Assembly: GCA_018433835.1 (NCBI GenBank)
Contig: JAHDQM010000052.1
Coordinates: 1-64,000, forward strand
Direction: 5' to 3'
Length of the DNA: 64,000 nt
Source of the DNA: Methanoculleus sp.
GTDB taxonomy: Archaea; Halobacteriota; Methanomicrobia; Methanomicrobiales; Methanoculleaceae
A model generated the notes under the pieces. That model worked only from the letters and a program-made list of their open reading frames with translations, was not told where the DNA came from and did not search any database. The stretch's first letter is position 1. Every line of letters starts with the position of its first letter. Below are positions 57,158 to 64,000 of the stretch, one piece after another. The position numbers and the translations under genes are program-made.

Positions 57158-57799
57158 ATGAAGAAAGGAAACAGATCTCTGTCGGTGCTGGCGGTGCTGG
57201 TGCTCTCACGAGAACGCCTCGCACGGGGTCTTCCTCCTTGGCGGGGCTTTGGCCGATTTCGAGACGAACGCAACTTCATCAAACGCTATCTCTTCGATCG
57301 AGACGGGAACCGGAAGGAGTGTCTTCCTGTCCTCATGGAGAAGTGACCGGGACGACGGGTTCGGCAGCGCGAAGAAGGCTGTCTTCACCCTGACGGTCTC
57401 AGTACTTCGCTAAAATTTCTGAGGAAACCACTCAGAGGTCAAACCACTGACTTCATTTCGCGGCTTCGCGCTCTTCGCGTGAGACTCTGTCGACACCCAC
57501 ACCAATTCACTCACGCGAAAGGCGCGAAGAACGCGAAGTCCGGTGTCCGGGTGCTGCCAACTCCTCTTCGCACCTGACGGTGCTCGAGCTCGCTTACGCT
57601 CGCACTTTGCAGCGTCGCACGAGCCACATCGCTCATTGCCAGGTGGCCAAAATTAGCGAAGTACTGGGTCTGGGACCCCGCAGGGGTTCCCCACAGCACC
57701 ACGCAGCAGGCGGAGGGGATCTATTCCGGAACGCTGAGCGTACCCTGCTCTCCGTCTATGTCCGGGGGGGCGGTTTTCGCTCACGTCGACCGTCTTTGA
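57158..57799 (+). pseudogene. Secreted-protein gene broken by a frameshift and a MITE insertion
   Basis: The start MKKGNRSLSVLAVLVLS is a signal peptide front. A shift of frame near 57209 leads into HENASHGVFLLGGALADFET and, further on, GFGSAKKAVFTLTV, which is cut at 57400 by the MITE. After the element and its five-base duplication the same frame continues as WDPAGVPHSTTQQAEGIYSG, then TLSVPCSPSMSGGAVFAHVD and a stop. Removing the element plus one duplication rejoins TLTV to WDPAG without a gap. Family unknown. Confidence 0.65.
57401..57666. mobile_element. MITE-like element, copy 1 (266 bases)
   Basis: Ends are CAGTACTTCGCTAAAATTT and AAAATTAGCGAAGTACTG, 14 terminal bases perfectly inverted. 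GGTCT occurs on both sides (57396-57400 and 57667-57671) as a five-base target duplication. The interior folds into a long arm pair (CTTCGCGCTCTTCGCGTGAG with CTCACGCGAAAGGCGCGAAG). It encodes no protein, so a transposase elsewhere in the genome would have moved it. Confidence 0.82.
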
Positions 57800-57834
57800 G
57801 AGGCGATTGAACCTGCAGTAATGGATGGGGGGGC

Positions 57835-58059
57835 ATGCGGCAGAAGGTATCGATGGATTCGGTTTTGATGGGATTGTTTGTCGTGACGCTCTTTCTCCTG
57901 CTCTTCTACGACGCTCTCGGGGAGTTACATCCGGGGTTCGATCCGCTCTTCATACTCTTTAGCCGGATTCTCGGTCTCGTTCTCCTGGCGCTCATTGTAT
58001 TCTGCATCGTCGGCCTGGTGCTGATGATCGGCCGGTGCCTTGCATGGTCCTTGCCGTGA
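57835..58059 (+). CDS. Small two-helix membrane protein
   Basis: A 74-residue product with two long membrane helices (VLMGLFVVTLFLLLFYDAL and ILGLVLLALIVFCIVGLVLM) and short charged ends. An in-frame ATG at 57853 is an alternative start. No family recognised and no clear promoter module upstream. Confidence 0.5.
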   Translation: MRQKVSMDSVLMGLFVVTLFLLLFYDALGELHPGFDPLFILFSRILGLVLLALIVFCIVGLVLMIGRCLAWSLP

Positions 58060-58583
58060 CGGATGACGGCGTTAATCCGGATCCGGTCTGATATTGACAA
58101 CCCTGCCTCCAGACGTTGGAGGTTTGCCCTGTATGGTGAAAGCGGTGCCGGAACTCAATCATGTGTTGCAAACGCGATTTAAGGAAAAAAGGAGAACGGC
58201 CAGAAGGTGAGGACCCAGATCGCCCGCGAGGCCGGTCTCCACGTCCCGGCACCGATCGTCGTCGCATTGAAGTATACGACGACTGCGTTCACCACCGCCG
58301 GTACTGCCGTGAGGTAGACGGCGATCTCTCTCCCGCCGAGATTCGAGATCGTCGCCGCCGTCCCTCGCACGTGCGCATCGTCCGGGCGCCCCTCATCCTT
58401 GCCGCCCTCGCCCTGGTGCGGCGGGGTTTCTCTATCGACCGGGTCTACTGGTACCTTCCTGATGTCAACACCGGCTTCGGGGGTCTGATCTTTCTTCTTG
58501 CGACCCTCAGGACGGGGGTATGGTAGGGCCGGTCCCCGGCTTGCAGGAGCCGCGTTTTGGTTCGAAATCGATGAATGAGATTT
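58060..58583. other. Stretch without a supported gene
   Basis: Minus-strand sequence from about 58340 to 58180 reads GGREIAVYLTAVPAVVNAVV then VYFNATTIGAGTW, protein-like and membrane-type, but lacks a credible start and is preceded by sequence of no protein character. The plus-strand frames are likewise unconvincing. This may be a decayed membrane protein gene. Confidence 0.35.
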
Positions 58584-58632
58584 GATGAGTAGACGCACGT
58601 CACAGAAAAGGTTTATAGAAGAACGTTGACTT
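58584..58632 (+). promoter_or_regulatory. Shared promoter module, copy 14
   Basis: GATGAGTAGACGCACGTCAC, AGAAAAGGTTTATAGAAGAA, CGTTGAC. All parts are intact; the start codon follows about 35 bases after the module. Confidence 0.82.
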
Positions 58633-58665
58633 CTCACCCATAGATACCTGTTGTGAATCCGGCTC

Positions 58666-59034
58666 ATGTGTGGGGGAGTTATTACGAAAGAGGAAAAATC
58701 CGTTCAATTCTTAAGGGCCCTGTCGGTGCCGGTCATTGCCCTGCTGCTCTTCATCCTGGCCGGCAGCGGCATAGCGCATGCATCCGCGCAACCGGATGAA
58801 GACGTGCAGATCACTCCGACAGGCGGCGAGGCATCGGCGGCCGATATGGAGAATGCCCGACAAACCGTGCTTGAGGAGCCCGAGGTAGGAGATACGGTGA
58901 CGTATCACGGATCCGAAAGTGCGTTCAGCGTGTTCTACGATCCCGTTCTTCTGGGGTATGCTCTGGGAGCCGTGATCGTGCTCTCGGCGGGGTACTACCT
59001 CGTCCGAAAACATCGTAGGAAGAATGCACCGTAA
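58666..59034 (+). CDS. Small secreted protein with C-terminal membrane helix
   Basis: The 122-residue product has a signal peptide (FLRALSVPVIALLLFILAGS ... AHASA), an acidic outside part of about 60 residues (QPDEDVQITPTGGEASAADM), and a C-terminal helix with a basic tail (LGYALGAVIVLSAGYYLVRK). It shares its first segment with the protein at 56.64 kb. No family recognised. Confidence 0.68.
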   Translation: MCGGVITKEEKSVQFLRALSVPVIALLLFILAGSGIAHASAQPDEDVQITPTGGEASAADMENARQTVLEEPEVGDTVTYHGSESAFSVFYDPVLLGYALGAVIVLSAGYYLVRKHRRKNAP

Positions 59035-59189
59035 GTGCGGCGGGGTTTGCGGTTTTGTCTTTTGATGCCGCAGCCAACCAAAGAGAACGCCTGGGCGACG
59101 ACGGTGAAGACAGCCGTTTCTGTTACAGAGTCCGGCTTCGTCCCGGTTCCGGCCGAATACCGGGTTATTGCAGGGGGTATCGGGTTCTA

Positions 59190-59816
59190 ATGAAGATCGA
59201 TCACATCGTTAAAGAGGAGCTCTGGCGCTCGATTGGAGCGGTCTACTTGATATCGTTTATCCTCATCGGTACTCTCACCATGAGCGGCTACCTCCCGGTA
59301 TAGCTTGCCTATCTCTTTTTTCTGGCGCTGATCCCCACTGCGGCGCACTTCTTCGTCATGGTCTGGTACAGGCGAAAGGAAAACCTGGCCGATCCCAACC
59401 CCGTGAGCCTCCTCCGCCACGCCCTCCAATCGGGGGAACAGGGAAAAAAGAATACGAAGCGCAGAAGGGTCGTCGTCGAGAAGGCGGTCGACGCCGCTCT
59501 TGTCGTCGCAATCCTCCTGGTCTATCTCTACGCGTCCCTTGCGTCTTCTATCGACCAGGTCTTCTTGTTCCCCGTCCTGGTCGTCATCGGCATACTCCTG
59601 GCACGCATCGTCTTCATCGACGGCGGCGAGCGCCGCGTCACCCTCGGACGAATGGTTGCCTTTTACCTGACAGCAGCTGGAATTCTCCTCCTGCGCTACC
59701 TGGTGCTGGGGTATCCGGTTATTCCCCTCCTCCAGGAGATCGTGCTCGTTGGTATCGTTTCTTTTGGTGTCCTGTATCTCCGGGAGCGACGGCGTGTGCC
59801 GGGGGGAACAGACTGA
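59190..59816 (+). pseudogene. Four-helix membrane protein with an in-frame TAG
   Basis: One frame of 209 codons encodes MKIDHIVKEELWRSIGAVYL through a first helix, TAG at 59301 (codon 38), then LAYLFFLALIPTAAHFFVMV and two or three more helices to VLYLRERRRVPGGTD. Membrane topology is sensible only if both parts are joined. The amber codon may be a nonsense mutation, a sequencing error or a readthrough site. Pyrrolysine is a formal possibility but no pyl gene is in view and Methanomicrobiales are not usual Pyl users. Family unknown. Confidence 0.6.
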
Positions 59817-60527
59817 CGAAACGTACCGTTTCCAAAATAGTCCCCGGGCGTGTAGAGGAACGTGACAGAAAACGTATACCTCCGAACGTTCAGGTCATTG
59901 TATACCTGGAGCGCAAATACCTCATCGTGCTGATACTTCTCGGCATCATGGCCGGCCTGCACGGGGTAGGCTACGAATAGAATGATCCGTAGTTCGACGC
60001 GACGGAAACAGGATACAAAAAAGATATCTATGGGCTGGTGTCAAAACCGGGCAGGTTATGCCGCCCGGTTTCGGTTCACCGCGTGTTACTGATACTCGCA
60101 TCTGCCGCCCCTTCCTGATAAGGCGGTGATGTGGTACAAAATTATATTTATCTGGGTTTATATATCTATCGGCTGCCGGATTGCTCGATCCGTCTCCGTG
60201 ACTGGTACATCCAGACGATCGCGGCTACGAGAATGTTCGGTCTGCAACACGTGGGCCGGAGCGTCGGGGTACACTCGAAGCGATGTACCCCGGAGTGGAA
60301 TACGGCCGGCCGGGCAGCAGCCTTCGGGTCCTTCGCAGCCCGCCCCTGCGGTCTCACTCCCCGTTCCACGGTGTCGCGGCGCGATGGGTCGGTTCAGAAC
60401 CCCTCCTGCCGGAAATAAATAGTTCTGCGCGAAGCCTATAGTCAATATATATTCGTTTGGAAATACCTATATTCTCTCAAACCATATTCTGTGTTGATTA
60501 CCCTCCGCAGGGGCATCGGGGTCTTGC
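59817..60527. other. Gene-poor region with hairpins
   Basis: After promoter copy 15, a short frame VYLERKYLIVLILLGIMAGL ending HGVGYE (about 59898-59980) lacks a normal start codon. AAACCGGGC-N10-GCCCGGTTT (60044-60071) is a terminator-like hairpin. GGGGTACA-N10-TGTACCCC (60266-60291) is a perfect stem inside a GC-rich block, with a protein-like minus frame end (NILVAAIVWMYQSRRRIEQS) nearby. A TATA candidate (AATATATATTCG, about 60446) lies before the pilus genes. No gene is firmly supported. Confidence 0.45.
59848..59899 (+). promoter_or_regulatory. Shared promoter module, copy 15 (type 2)
   Basis: GCGTGTAGAGGAACGTGACA, GAAAACGTATACCTCCGAAC, GTTCAGGTCATTG. It matches copy 13 at about nine of ten positions. 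Confidence 0.65.
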
Positions 60528-61493
60528 ATGTTCGATCGTGAACGCATATTGTCGCTTTTACCGTTTCGAAACAGAAAATCGGACGGTGCCCCTCCGCTGC
60601 CGTCTCTCGACCCGGCAAAACTGTTTGAAAAATACAAACAGATCTGCTACGTGCTCGGCAAGCACCTCGACAAAAACCCGAACGAGGATATAGCCCGGAT
60701 GATCTACCAGGCGGACCTCGAGATGACGCCCGGCCTGTTCCTTTCGCTGCTGCTCGTCACGGCTGCGCTTTGCGCCGCGATCATGTTCGTCGTCTCGCTC
60801 ATCGTATTCCTCGTCCCTTTCAGTCCCTTCGCCTCCGAAAGCCCACTGCTGTACATCTTCATTCTCACCTTCTTTGCCCCGGTCGTCGTCGCGGCCGGCT
60901 TTCCCTTCTATCTCACCAGCCAGATCTCGAATAAAAAGATCGATATCGAGAAGAATCTCCCCTATGCGCTCGCTTTCATGTCCATCCTGGCCAGTTCCGG
61001 TGCCACGCCTCTCGATATCATCAGGAGGATTGCACGTGAGGATTATGGTCATATATCGAGCGAATTCAGAAAAGTCGTCTTTCGCGTGGAGATCCTCGGC
61101 GAGGACGCGGTGACGGCGATGAACAGCATGGTGAACTCCACGCCCTCCGAGGTCTTCCGGGATATCTGCATGGACCTGACGAACCTCATCTACGGGGGGA
61201 GCGGCCTTGCCGGGTATCTTGCGTCGAAGTCGAAGGAGTTGATGGAGATCCGGCGGCAGACGGACAAAGAATTCGTCGAGTCGCTCTCCGTCTTCGGCGA
61301 GGGGTACCTCGGCGGCATCGTCATGACCCTCACCCTCGCCGTCCTCGGGATCGTGATCAGCAGCGCGCTGGGGGTGGAGCTCGGGCCGTTCACCCCCGAC
61401 CAGCTCTTCTTCTTCCTGGTCTATCTCGGCATGCCGCTCATCAACGTCCTCTTCCTGCTGATGCTCGGCGTCAAGTACTCCACAAATCCCTGA
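60528..61493 (+). CDS. FlaJ/TadC-like pilus assembly membrane protein 1
   Basis: The 321-residue protein has the archaeal type II secretion F-domain layout: charged N-terminal region, paired helices (residues about 68-90 and 103-125), a cytosolic domain with NLPYALAFMSILASSGATPLDIIRRIARE and SEVFRDICMDLTNLIYGGSGLAGYLASKSKELMEIRR, then C-terminal helices. Such proteins are the platform of archaeal type IV pili or archaella. A second family member follows 6 bases later, the usual pair. The motor ATPase and pilins are not in this window. Confidence 0.88.
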   Translation: MFDRERILSLLPFRNRKSDGAPPLPSLDPAKLFEKYKQICYVLGKHLDKNPNEDIARMIYQADLEMTPGLFLSLLLVTAALCAAIMFVVSLIVFLVPFSPFASESPLLYIFILTFFAPVVVAAGFPFYLTSQISNKKIDIEKNLPYALAFMSILASSGATPLDIIRRIAREDYGHISSEFRKVVFRVEILGEDAVTAMNSMVNSTPSEVFRDICMDLTNLIYGGSGLAGYLASKSKELMEIRRQTDKEFVESLSVFGEGYLGGIVMTLTLAVLGIVISSALGVELGPFTPDQLFFFLVYLGMPLINVLFLLMLGVKYSTNP

Positions 61494-61499
61494 TCATCC

Positions 61500-62870
61500 A
61501 TGACGTTCCGACACAAACACGAAAAATCCGGCAGCCTTCCCGGCGGCATCGCCCTCTTCATCGAGCGCATCCGGATCAAATACGACCTGAAACGGGAGTA
61601 CTTTACGGTCGGGATTCCCGTAGCGGTGGCGATACTCTTCGTTGCCGGTATGCTGCTCTCCGGGGCGGCACAGATCGGCGGAGGCGACGGGGAATCGGAT
61701 CAGGTGAGTGGCCGGCAGAAGGCCTATGAAGAACTCCTCCGCCAGATGGAAGCAGAAGAACAGGGGATAGAACTGCCGCCGGAGGACGGGGCGGCAGAAG
61801 AGCCGCAGGAAGAGGGGGAGAAGATCGGCATCGACCATATCCTCATCATCGCCACGATGATCGCCATCACGCCCTATGGTTTTGATATCACTCTCCAAAA
61901 GATGCGGCGACGCAAGAAGGAGGAGCTCTACACGGAGTTTCTCTTCAAACTCTCGGAGATGATGCGGGGCGGGCTTGACCCTATCAAATCGGTCATGGAG
62001 CTTTCAAAGACGGATCTCGGCGCGCTGAACGCCGACGTCCGGGTTGCGGCGAACTCCATGAAGTTCGGGAAGTCTTTTGAGGAGGCGATGAAACGGATGG
62101 CGAGGACCCTCGGGAGTGAGCTGATCGTCCGGTATACCGACCTGGTCATCCAGGCATCCTACAGCGGCGGTTCGGTGGCCGACCTGATCCTCAAGTCATC
62201 GGAGGATATGCGGAGCATTCTCGCGATCGAGAGGGAGAAAGAAGGGAACCTGAAGCAGTACGTCGTCATCTTCTACCTGGCGCAGGGGATCATCGTCTTC
62301 ATCGCCTATACGCTCAACACCTCGCTCCTCCCCTTCTTCAACGATATGGGGGGGTCGGGATTCGGCGGTGCCGAGATCGCCAACATCGACTTCACCCAGG
62401 GCTTCTTCCACCTGATCATGCTCAACGCTCTCTTCGGCGGCCTCATCATCGGCAAGATCTCGGAAGGCGATTCACGCTACGGACTGAAGCACTCGACGAT
62501 CCTGATCGGAGGGTGCTACGTGGCCTGCGTGATGATGCTCCTTCCTGCGGGTGCGGGCGGGGACGTGATCGATGCGAACGTCGCGATCATCTCAGGATTC
62601 GACCAGGAAGGCTTCACTGGTCTGCCGCTCAAGGAACCGATCATTGTCCTGGTCACCGACCTCGAAGGCAATCCCCTGCCCCGGACGACGGTTACGTTCG
62701 GGATAGACCCGGGGGGTACGGTCGAGCCCGAGACGGTGAAGACCAGCGAAGAAGGGAAAGCCACGGTGAGGATCGTCCTCGGCGCGGCGGAGGGCACCTA
62801 TGCCGTCAGCGCGACCGTCGGGGAAACGACCGCCCGGACGACTGCGGTTGCTATGGCGATGGGGGAATGA
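61500..62870 (+). CDS. FlaJ/TadC-like pilus assembly membrane protein 2 with Ig-like C-terminus
   Basis: The 456-residue protein repeats the F-domain pattern: a first helix (IPVAVAILFVAGMLLSGAA), a long acidic insertion (EEQGIELPPEDGAAEEPQEE), the second helix, LFKLSEMMRGGLDPIKSVMELSKT, MKFGKSFEEAMKRMARTLGS and SYSGGSVADLILKSSED, then further helices. After the last helix an additional 100 residues form an invasin-type Ig-like domain (VLVTDLEGNPLPRTTVTFGI ... TSEEGKATVRIVLG), outside the cell if topology follows the family. This extension is not usual. Confidence 0.87.
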   Translation: MTFRHKHEKSGSLPGGIALFIERIRIKYDLKREYFTVGIPVAVAILFVAGMLLSGAAQIGGGDGESDQVSGRQKAYEELLRQMEAEEQGIELPPEDGAAEEPQEEGEKIGIDHILIIATMIAITPYGFDITLQKMRRRKKEELYTEFLFKLSEMMRGGLDPIKSVMELSKTDLGALNADVRVAANSMKFGKSFEEAMKRMARTLGSELIVRYTDLVIQASYSGGSVADLILKSSEDMRSILAIEREKEGNLKQYVVIFYLAQGIIVFIAYTLNTSLLPFFNDMGGSGFGGAEIANIDFTQGFFHLIMLNALFGGLIIGKISEGDSRYGLKHSTILIGGCYVACVMMLLPAGAGGDVIDANVAIISGFDQEGFTGLPLKEPIIVLVTDLEGNPLPRTTVTFGIDPGGTVEPETVKTSEEGKATVRIVLGAAEGTYAVSATVGETTARTTAVAMAMGE

Positions 62871-62875
62871 ACCGT

Positions 62876-63472
62876 TCACCCGTGGCGCTCACGGGTGTCG
62901 ATGAGGATCCCCTCTTCCGTGATGGAGAAGGGCACCGTCCGTTCGGGCGGGATCTCCCCTTTCATCTTCGGGACGCTGATGTGCCGCTTGATCTTCCCGC
63001 CCTCATTGATGTCCAGGAACTGGATGATCCCGTCTACGAGTGAACGGATGAGCTGTTCGTGACGATCGGAGAGGATGCCGGTCGTCATCGTCAGGAGGAT
63101 GGTCTTTTTGTTCCTGCTGGCGTCGAGGAGGGTGCACAGGGTCGCTTTGAGTCTCCTAAGATCGGCATCGGGGCAGAACGATGCGAACTGGTCGATGACG
63201 CAGAAGTCTCCCGTGCAGGACGTCGTGATGGCGTCGGTGGTTCTCGCGCACTCGGTGATCGCGAAGCGGTCGAAGTTCCTGATCCGGTAGAGGTCCATCT
63301 GGATACGGACGTCGTCCCTGTACTGCGGAGTAATGTAGGTGACGCGTTTCCCCTGCTCGGCCGCACTCGCCGCGAGCTGCAGGGCGTAGGTGGTGTTCGT
63401 GCAGCCCAGTGCTTCTTCGAGCACGATGACGGCATTCTCCGGAAGGGTGATGATTCCCCACTCAAACTCCAT
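62876..63472 (-). CDS. RecA-fold (RAD55/FlaH-like) protein with degenerate P-loop
   Basis: The 198-residue product follows the FlaH/KaiC fold: IITLPENAVIVLEEALGCTN at the P-loop position, ALQLAASAAEQGKRVTYITP, then FCVIDQFASFCPDADLRRLK as Walker B area and TILLTMTTGILSDRHEQLIR. The expected G-K-(S/T) is GCTNTTY, lacking the lysine, so ATP hydrolysis is doubtful. It is convergent with the two pilus genes, and FlaH-like regulators often accompany FlaJ, so involvement in that system is plausible. Confidence 0.72.
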   Translation of the reverse strand: MEFEWGIITLPENAVIVLEEALGCTNTTYALQLAASAAEQGKRVTYITPQYRDDVRIQMDLYRIRNFDRFAITECARTTDAITTSCTGDFCVIDQFASFCPDADLRRLKATLCTLLDASRNKKTILLTMTTGILSDRHEQLIRSLVDGIIQFLDINEGGKIKRHISVPKMKGEIPPERTVPFSITEEGILIDTRERHG

Positions 63473-63639
63473 TTCCCACTAGTATGGCGGTTGCACCAGA
63501 TATGGTTTCTGCATATCCGACTGCCATGCAGGGGCGGGACACCCACAACTGCCCCCGAATTTTCGCCGGATCGCTCCGTGCTGCGGGAAAAACGTAAATA
63601 GTGCCGGATACCATGTACCTCTGGAGTTCGCGGAACTAT

Positions 63640-63663
63640 AGATCCTATAGACTCTATAGGTCC
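63640..63663. repeat. Tandem CTATAG repeats upstream of the last gene
   Basis: Three CTATAG units occur in a row (ACTATAGATCCTATAGACTC then TATAGG), about 40 bases before the start. They could be overlapping TATA elements or a regulator site. A TATA candidate for the opposite strand lies near 63595. Confidence 0.4.
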
Positions 63664-63700
63664 GGTGTCCAGGGTCTCTTCGCGTGGAGATCTTCTGCAG

Positions 63701-64000
63701 ATGGGGATGATGGGGAATATGAGACTGCGGGGCATAATATCCGGGCTGGCGGCTGATTACCGGTTCATAGCCTGTATTCCGTCTCTTGCGGTGCTCTTCG
63801 ACTACTCCATGACGCTGATCTTCTCCGGCGGGAAGGAGGTGCTCCTCCGGTTCGAGTTCAGCCCGCTCGTCCGGTATGCCGTGGAGCACGATATCGTGGC
63901 GGTCTACCTGCTCGCCATGATGCTCTTCTATTACGGCCTGGCATTCGGGGCGCTCCGCCTGCTCCGCCCGACCGGGCTGTACCGGTTCGGCGTCGCGCTC
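63701..64000 (+). CDS. Membrane protein, partial at window end
   Basis: An open frame continues past the window. From the ATG at 63719 it reads MRLRGIISGLAADYRFIACI with a first helix, LAVLFDYSMTLIFSGGKEVL, RFEFSPLVRYAVEHDIVAVY and a third helix LLAMMLFYYGLAFGALRLL. In-frame ATGs at 63701, 63707 and 63710 are alternative starts. It resembles small archaeal multi-helix proteins such as DUF5658, but this is not certain. The gene faces away from the RAD55-like gene. Confidence 0.6.
   Translation, partial: MGMMGNMRLRGIISGLAADYRFIACIPSLAVLFDYSMTLIFSGGKEVLLRFEFSPLVRYAVEHDIVAVYLLAMMLFYYGLAFGALRLLRPTGLYRFGVAL

Noticed and set aside
58179..58667. 162-residue minus-strand protein
   Set aside because: Its first half overlaps promoter copy 14 in antisense and has no protein character; only the last 50 residues look like a membrane segment.
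59301..59303. Pyrrolysine codon
   Set aside because: No PYLIS-like element or pyl gene is visible and the likely order of the organism rarely uses pyrrolysine; kept only as a remote option.
60126..60422. 98-residue plus-strand protein
   Set aside because: Composition (Arg/Ser/Pro/Gly after the first 20 residues) and overlap with strong hairpins make coding unlikely.

Overview
The window is a GC-rich chromosomal segment of a methanogenic archaeon, most likely a Methanoculleus-like member of the Methanomicrobiales. The evidence is a coenzyme F420 gene (cofH), an archaeal-type riboflavin synthase (ribC), the cysteate-synthase route to coenzyme M (cysteate synthase and fused ComDE) next to methanogenesis marker 16, archaeosortase-type PGF-CTERM tails, archaeal TATA/BRE promoters and pilus-type FlaJ/TadC membrane proteins. 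No rRNA, tRNA or CRISPR array was seen.

Bases 1-28,200 are mostly housekeeping and biosynthesis: cofH, an iron-sulfur flavoprotein, an endonuclease-like DUF123 protein, a metallo-beta-lactamase protein, thiC, purE, a tight cluster aminotransferase-ribC-ribH-aminotransferase, a 16-repeat TPR protein, a RadC-like protein, a Yip1/surface protein/MacB-type ABC operon, a minus-strand GerW-DUF2953 set, and a complete tryptophan operon in the order trpB2-E-G-D-C-F-B-A followed by a COG3199 NAD kinase. The start of trpE carries an apparent frameshift.

Bases 28,200-47,600 and 54,300-60,500 are accessory. They hold many small membrane, lipoprotein and secreted proteins, nearly all without recognisable family. 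About fifteen start downstream of a near-identical promoter module with an upstream GTAGACG...GTCACAG box fused to a TATA element (TTTATAG). Three of these carry a further conserved leader of about 170 bases, in which a middle CCTCCG can pair either with an upstream GGAGG or with the ribosome binding site, and which ends in a conserved start (ATGAAYGGAAA). Unrelated or broken coding sequences follow the same cassette. These regions also contain a MITE-like element that has disrupted a secreted-protein gene, a truncated TnpB, a HEPN remnant, a foreign-looking NmrA-type gene and a membrane protein with an in-frame amber codon.

Two conserved islands interrupt the accessory DNA. At 36.4-39.3 kb a MarR regulator and a bacterial-type LonA protease share an operator-like TTAG-N11-CTAA palindrome. 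At 47.6-54.0 kb a helix-turn-helix regulator is divergent from a six-gene operon: ABC ATPase, HypB-like GTPase, FeS protein, marker 16, cysteate synthase and ComDE. The overlapping starts suggest one coenzyme M module in which the first three genes could serve sulfur or metallocluster delivery. The right end (60.5-64 kb) has two FlaJ-like pilus assembly proteins, one with an Ig-like extension, a RecA-fold protein with a degenerate P-loop, and a membrane protein cut by the window edge.
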